From Salegentibacter lacus (GTDB lineage: Bacteria > Bacteroidota > Bacteroidia > Flavobacteriales > Flavobacteriaceae): 64,000 nucleotides of DNA. The notes beneath the pieces were generated by a model. It was not told the origin of the DNA and did not search any database. It worked only from the letters and a program-made list of their open reading frames with translations. Both the position numbers and the translations under genes were made by a program. The stretch lies in contig NZ_JAIQZB010000006.1 in NCBI RefSeq assembly GCF_020164555.1, positions 62,001-126,000 on the forward strand, written 5' to 3'. Below are positions 61,535 through 64,000 of this stretch, in pieces. The first letter of the stretch is position 1. Each line of letters opens with the position of its first letter.

Positions 61535-63328
61535 ATGAAGTTTAAATCCTTCTTTTCATTGCAAAAATTTCTGGACTGGAAAAACACAAAACTCACCCCT
61601 CACCAATTCTTAATGATTATCAGTTCAATAGTCGGTTTTATCGCCGGTGTAGTGGCTGTGATAATCAAAAACCTTACTCACTGGATTCAGGCTGTTTTAG
61701 AAGGAGAATTGATTTCAAATTACCACAATGCATTTTATTTTATATTTCCAGTAATAGGATTATCAGTGGTACTAATAATCATAAGATGGATTTATAGAAA
61801 AGAGGTTGGTGCTGGCATACCGACTACCCTATTTGCAATTTCGAGACTAAAAGGTATAATGTCAAAATTTCAAACCTATGCTTCCTTAATTACAGCACCG
61901 ATAACGGCTGGTTTTGGAGGTTCGGTTGGATTAGAAGCACCTGCAGTAGTAACCGGTGCTTCTTTAAGTTCTAACCTTTCTAGAACCCTGAAAATGAACC
62001 AGGCTTCAAGAACACTCTTAATTGGCTGTGCTGCAGCTGGAACAATGTCATCTTTATTCCAGGCTCCAATAGCCGCTATAATTTTCGCTATAGAAATCTT
62101 TAGTCTTGATCTTACTTTAGTGTCAATGATACCGCTATTATTGGCTTCGATATCAGCTATTTTAACCACCTATTTTTTTTATGGCTCTGACGTAATGCTA
62201 CATTTCACCCTTTCTGAAGAATTCGATATTTCTGAAGTTCCTTTCTATATTCTTCTTGGTATACTTTCTTCGTTATGTTCTATATACTTTACCAAAATCT
62301 ATTTTAGGTTTGCTAAATTCTTTAAGAAGTTTAAATCTAAATGGAGACGTTTATTAATTGGAGGTTTTGGATTGGGAATTCTTACCTTCTTTATCCCACC
62401 CCTATATGGAGAGGGTTATGATGTAATAAACAACCTTCTCCAGGAGAATTATCTCACTGCTCTTGGTACTAATAATATCTTTAGTGAGTATTTGCAAAAC
62501 ATTTGGGTAGTAATTGCTCTTTTAGCCGGGCTAGCCATATTCAAGGTAGTAGCAACATCCTTAACATTTGGTGCTGGTGGAGTAGGTGGTATTTTTGCTC
62601 CCGTTTTATTTATGGGCAGCGCCATGGGACACTGTTTTGCTTTAATAATTAATAATTTAGGATTGCTTAAAAATGAAATTTCTGTAAGCAACTTTACGTT
62701 GGTAGGAATGGCAGGGCTAGTGGCAGGCATCATGCACGCCCCATTAACGGCAATATTCCTTATAGCCGAAGTAACCCGTGGTTATGAATTATTCATTCCT
62801 CTAATGATAACTGCAGCGATTTCATATATGGTGACTAGTCAGTTTCAAGCCCACTCCGTCTATACACTGGATTTGGCTTCTCGAGGAAATTTACTTACTC
62901 ACAATAAGGATCAGGCGGTACTTACCTTATTAGATATTAGCCAGGTATTAGAAACAGATTTTATTCCACTTAAAATTGAAATGACTTTAGGTGAAATAAT
63001 TCGGGAAGGAGTGGTGAAATCACAACGAAGCATTTTTCCTGTTGTAGATCAGGAAGGTGACCTAAAAGGAATTTTACTATTGGACGATTTACGGCCCATC
63101 ATGTTCGAGCAAGAGCTTTATGATAAATTAAAAGTAAGCGAAATAATGCAGGAAGCTCCTCAGGTAATTAATTTCGAAACAGATGGAATGCATCAAATAA
63201 TGAAAAAGTTCGAAGAGACAGGTGCCTGGAATTTACCTGTGGTAGAAGGGCAATGCTATAAAGGATTTGTTTCAAAATCTAAATTGTTAACTGCCTATAG
63301 GGAAATCTTAATTGATGTTACCCTATAA
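61535..63328 (+). CDS. ClC chloride channel/antiporter with CBS domains
   Basis: 597 residues. The four ClC signature regions are present: GAGIPTTLFAI (about 90-100), GFGGSVGLEAPAVVTG (about 126-141, with the gating Glu of GxEGP retained as GLEAP), FGAGGVGGIFAPVLFMG (about 347-363) and the late Tyr region. Two CBS domains follow from about residue 470. It probably carries Cl- or F- across the inner membrane, either as a channel or with proton exchange. Most likely a member of the CBS-containing bacterial group. Confidence 0.92.
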   Translation: MKFKSFFSLQKFLDWKNTKLTPHQFLMIISSIVGFIAGVVAVIIKNLTHWIQAVLEGELISNYHNAFYFIFPVIGLSVVLIIIRWIYRKEVGAGIPTTLFAISRLKGIMSKFQTYASLITAPITAGFGGSVGLEAPAVVTGASLSSNLSRTLKMNQASRTLLIGCAAAGTMSSLFQAPIAAIIFAIEIFSLDLTLVSMIPLLLASISAILTTYFFYGSDVMLHFTLSEEFDISEVPFYILLGILSSLCSIYFTKIYFRFAKFFKKFKSKWRRLLIGGFGLGILTFFIPPLYGEGYDVINNLLQENYLTALGTNNIFSEYLQNIWVVIALLAGLAIFKVVATSLTFGAGGVGGIFAPVLFMGSAMGHCFALIINNLGLLKNEISVSNFTLVGMAGLVAGIMHAPLTAIFLIAEVTRGYELFIPLMITAAISYMVTSQFQAHSVYTLDLASRGNLLTHNKDQAVLTLLDISQVLETDFIPLKIEMTLGEIIREGVVKSQRSIFPVVDQEGDLKGILLLDDLRPIMFEQELYDKLKVSEIMQEAPQVINFETDGMHQIMKKFEETGAWNLPVVEGQCYKGFVSKSKLLTAYREILIDVTL

Positions 63329-63362
63329 CTCAGAGATCCAAATTTCACTGATTTTTCAGGGA

Positions 63363-63905
63363 TCAGTTCGAATGACCGAAACGAAAATTTTTAAAATATA
63401 AAACAAAACTAATAAGGACTAAAAATATACCAGTAATACTGGTGATTGTAATTAAAAAACCGAGAAATAGAAGAAGAATACCTGACAGTAAAGTCTTTTC
63501 AGAAAAATGAATTAATTCCATGGCTTCTAAATTGTCAATGTTTCTTGAATATTTATAAAGTTCTCTATCTAGTTGAATTTGAGCAATTAAAATCCAAACT
63601 AGCGACAGTTTCATTACAATCAGCCCTATTTCATTAATGAACGGGTGATTCAGACGTTCTATTGGAAGTAAATATGAATATAGCTCGGGAGCTAATGTAT
63701 ATATTATTGTAATTAAAAGAAAAGCAATAAATAATAACCAGTAATAGCCACCCAATCTTTTTAACCGGTTATAATTAGTGATTTTTTCAATATTAGGATG
63801 TGGTACACGAATAGGGATTGCCTGACGTACATATTTCCAAAATAGCAAAATTAACATTGCTACCAACATTAAAGCGGGGATATAAATTTGTAGACTTCCT
63901 TCCAT
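63363..63905 (-). CDS. Hypothetical four-to-five-helix membrane protein
   Basis: 180 residues with hydrophobic segments at about 8-24, 50-71, 95-112 and 136-170. The basic loop KYVRQAIPIRVPHPNIEKI and the segment LDRELYKYSRNIDNLEAM are cytoplasmic. No family recognised. It ends 34 bases after the ClC stop in the opposite direction and starts 13 bases after the stop of the next upstream gene, so it shares that operon. Confidence 0.6.
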   Translation of the reverse strand: MEGSLQIYIPALMLVAMLILLFWKYVRQAIPIRVPHPNIEKITNYNRLKRLGGYYWLLFIAFLLITIIYTLAPELYSYLLPIERLNHPFINEIGLIVMKLSLVWILIAQIQLDRELYKYSRNIDNLEAMELIHFSEKTLLSGILLLFLGFLITITSITGIFLVLISFVLYFKNFRFGHSN

Positions 63906-63918
63906 AATTCAATACTTA

Positions 63919-64000
63919 CTAATCAGTCGGGATTTCAAATTTACTATAAATCATTTGCATTGATTCCTTATTCTCCGTTAAAATAACTAAGGTGTCATTT
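63919..64000 (-). CDS. C-terminal end of a gene extending beyond the window
   Basis: The minus-strand frame entering from 64000 reads NDTLVILTENKESMQMIYSK then FEIPTD and a stop at 63919. This resembles the end of a TrkA-C type or similar regulatory domain, but 26 residues are too few for an assignment. Confidence 0.4.
   Translation of the reverse strand, partial: NDTLVILTENKESMQMIYSKFEIPTD

Noticed and set aside
1-64000. CRISPR array
   Set aside because: No regularly spaced direct repeats and no cas-like genes seen.

Overview
The window comes from an AT-rich member of the Bacteroidetes, most likely a marine Flavobacteriaceae of the Gramella/Salegentibacter type. The reasons are TAnnTTTG-type -7 promoter boxes, weak ribosome binding sites, a fused CcsB/CcsA-type cytochrome c assembly gene, a DUF2520-KdsC-UbiA-Maf gene run, Maf-like and DsrE-like families, VapE/primase/BmgA-type mobile modules and the protein family content. 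All identifications rest on reading motifs and architecture; no database search was run.

Layout. 0-12 kb is core housekeeping: cytochrome c assembly (partial), DUF2520, KdsC-like, an SMR exporter, UbiA, Maf, an MscS channel, a PIG-L deacetylase, a 35-residue membrane peptide with an SSS symporter, a Gfo/Idh/MocA oxidoreductase, thioredoxin reductase and a TRIC channel. 12-34 kb is dominated by a dispersed sulfur system: a YeeE/YedE pair, a CstB-like persulfide dioxygenase-rhodanese with a sterol-desaturase-like protein, an OprD-like porin with an MFS carrier, an operon of DoxX, two DsrE-like proteins and a SoxB-like phosphoesterase, and a TauE-led operon that includes cytochrome bd oxidase. 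A three-gene biotin-dependent acyl-CoA carboxylase sits among them. 34-41.5 kb holds PAQR, SbcCD, a CDF transporter and an exported carboxypeptidase-regulatory-like protein.

The most striking observation is regulatory. Five copies of a palindrome GTAAC-N4-GTTAC lie upstream of the five sulfur-related transcription units. Each is followed by exactly 22 bases and then a TAnnTTTG-like -7 box, which puts the operator centre near -41, the class II position of CRP/FNR activators. A Crp/Fnr-type regulator is encoded beside one of the sites. Its recognition helix keeps both Arg residues of CRP but has Val where CRP has Glu181, which fits an operator reading TGTAA instead of TGTGA. I infer a sulfane-sulfur/thiosulfate regulon of uptake, oxidation, sulfite export and sulfide-tolerant respiration.

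41.8-61 kb is accessory. Next to a tRNA-Pro(GGG) lies a small mobilizable element (excisionase-like HTH, VapE-like ATPase, iteron-like repeats, toprim primase, oriT-like hairpin, MobC, relaxase) without a visible integrase. It is followed by a cargo-like block: a SulP transporter, then a long minus-strand array of CFA-synthase-like, DksA-like, SulP, broken second copies of CFA and DksA, HelD, a methyltransferase, PrfC and an uncharacterised protein, and then a CysQ-like protein without its metal-binding motif. A ~59-bp sequence is repeated at both ends of this 13.5-kb block. The window ends with a ClC channel and small membrane proteins.
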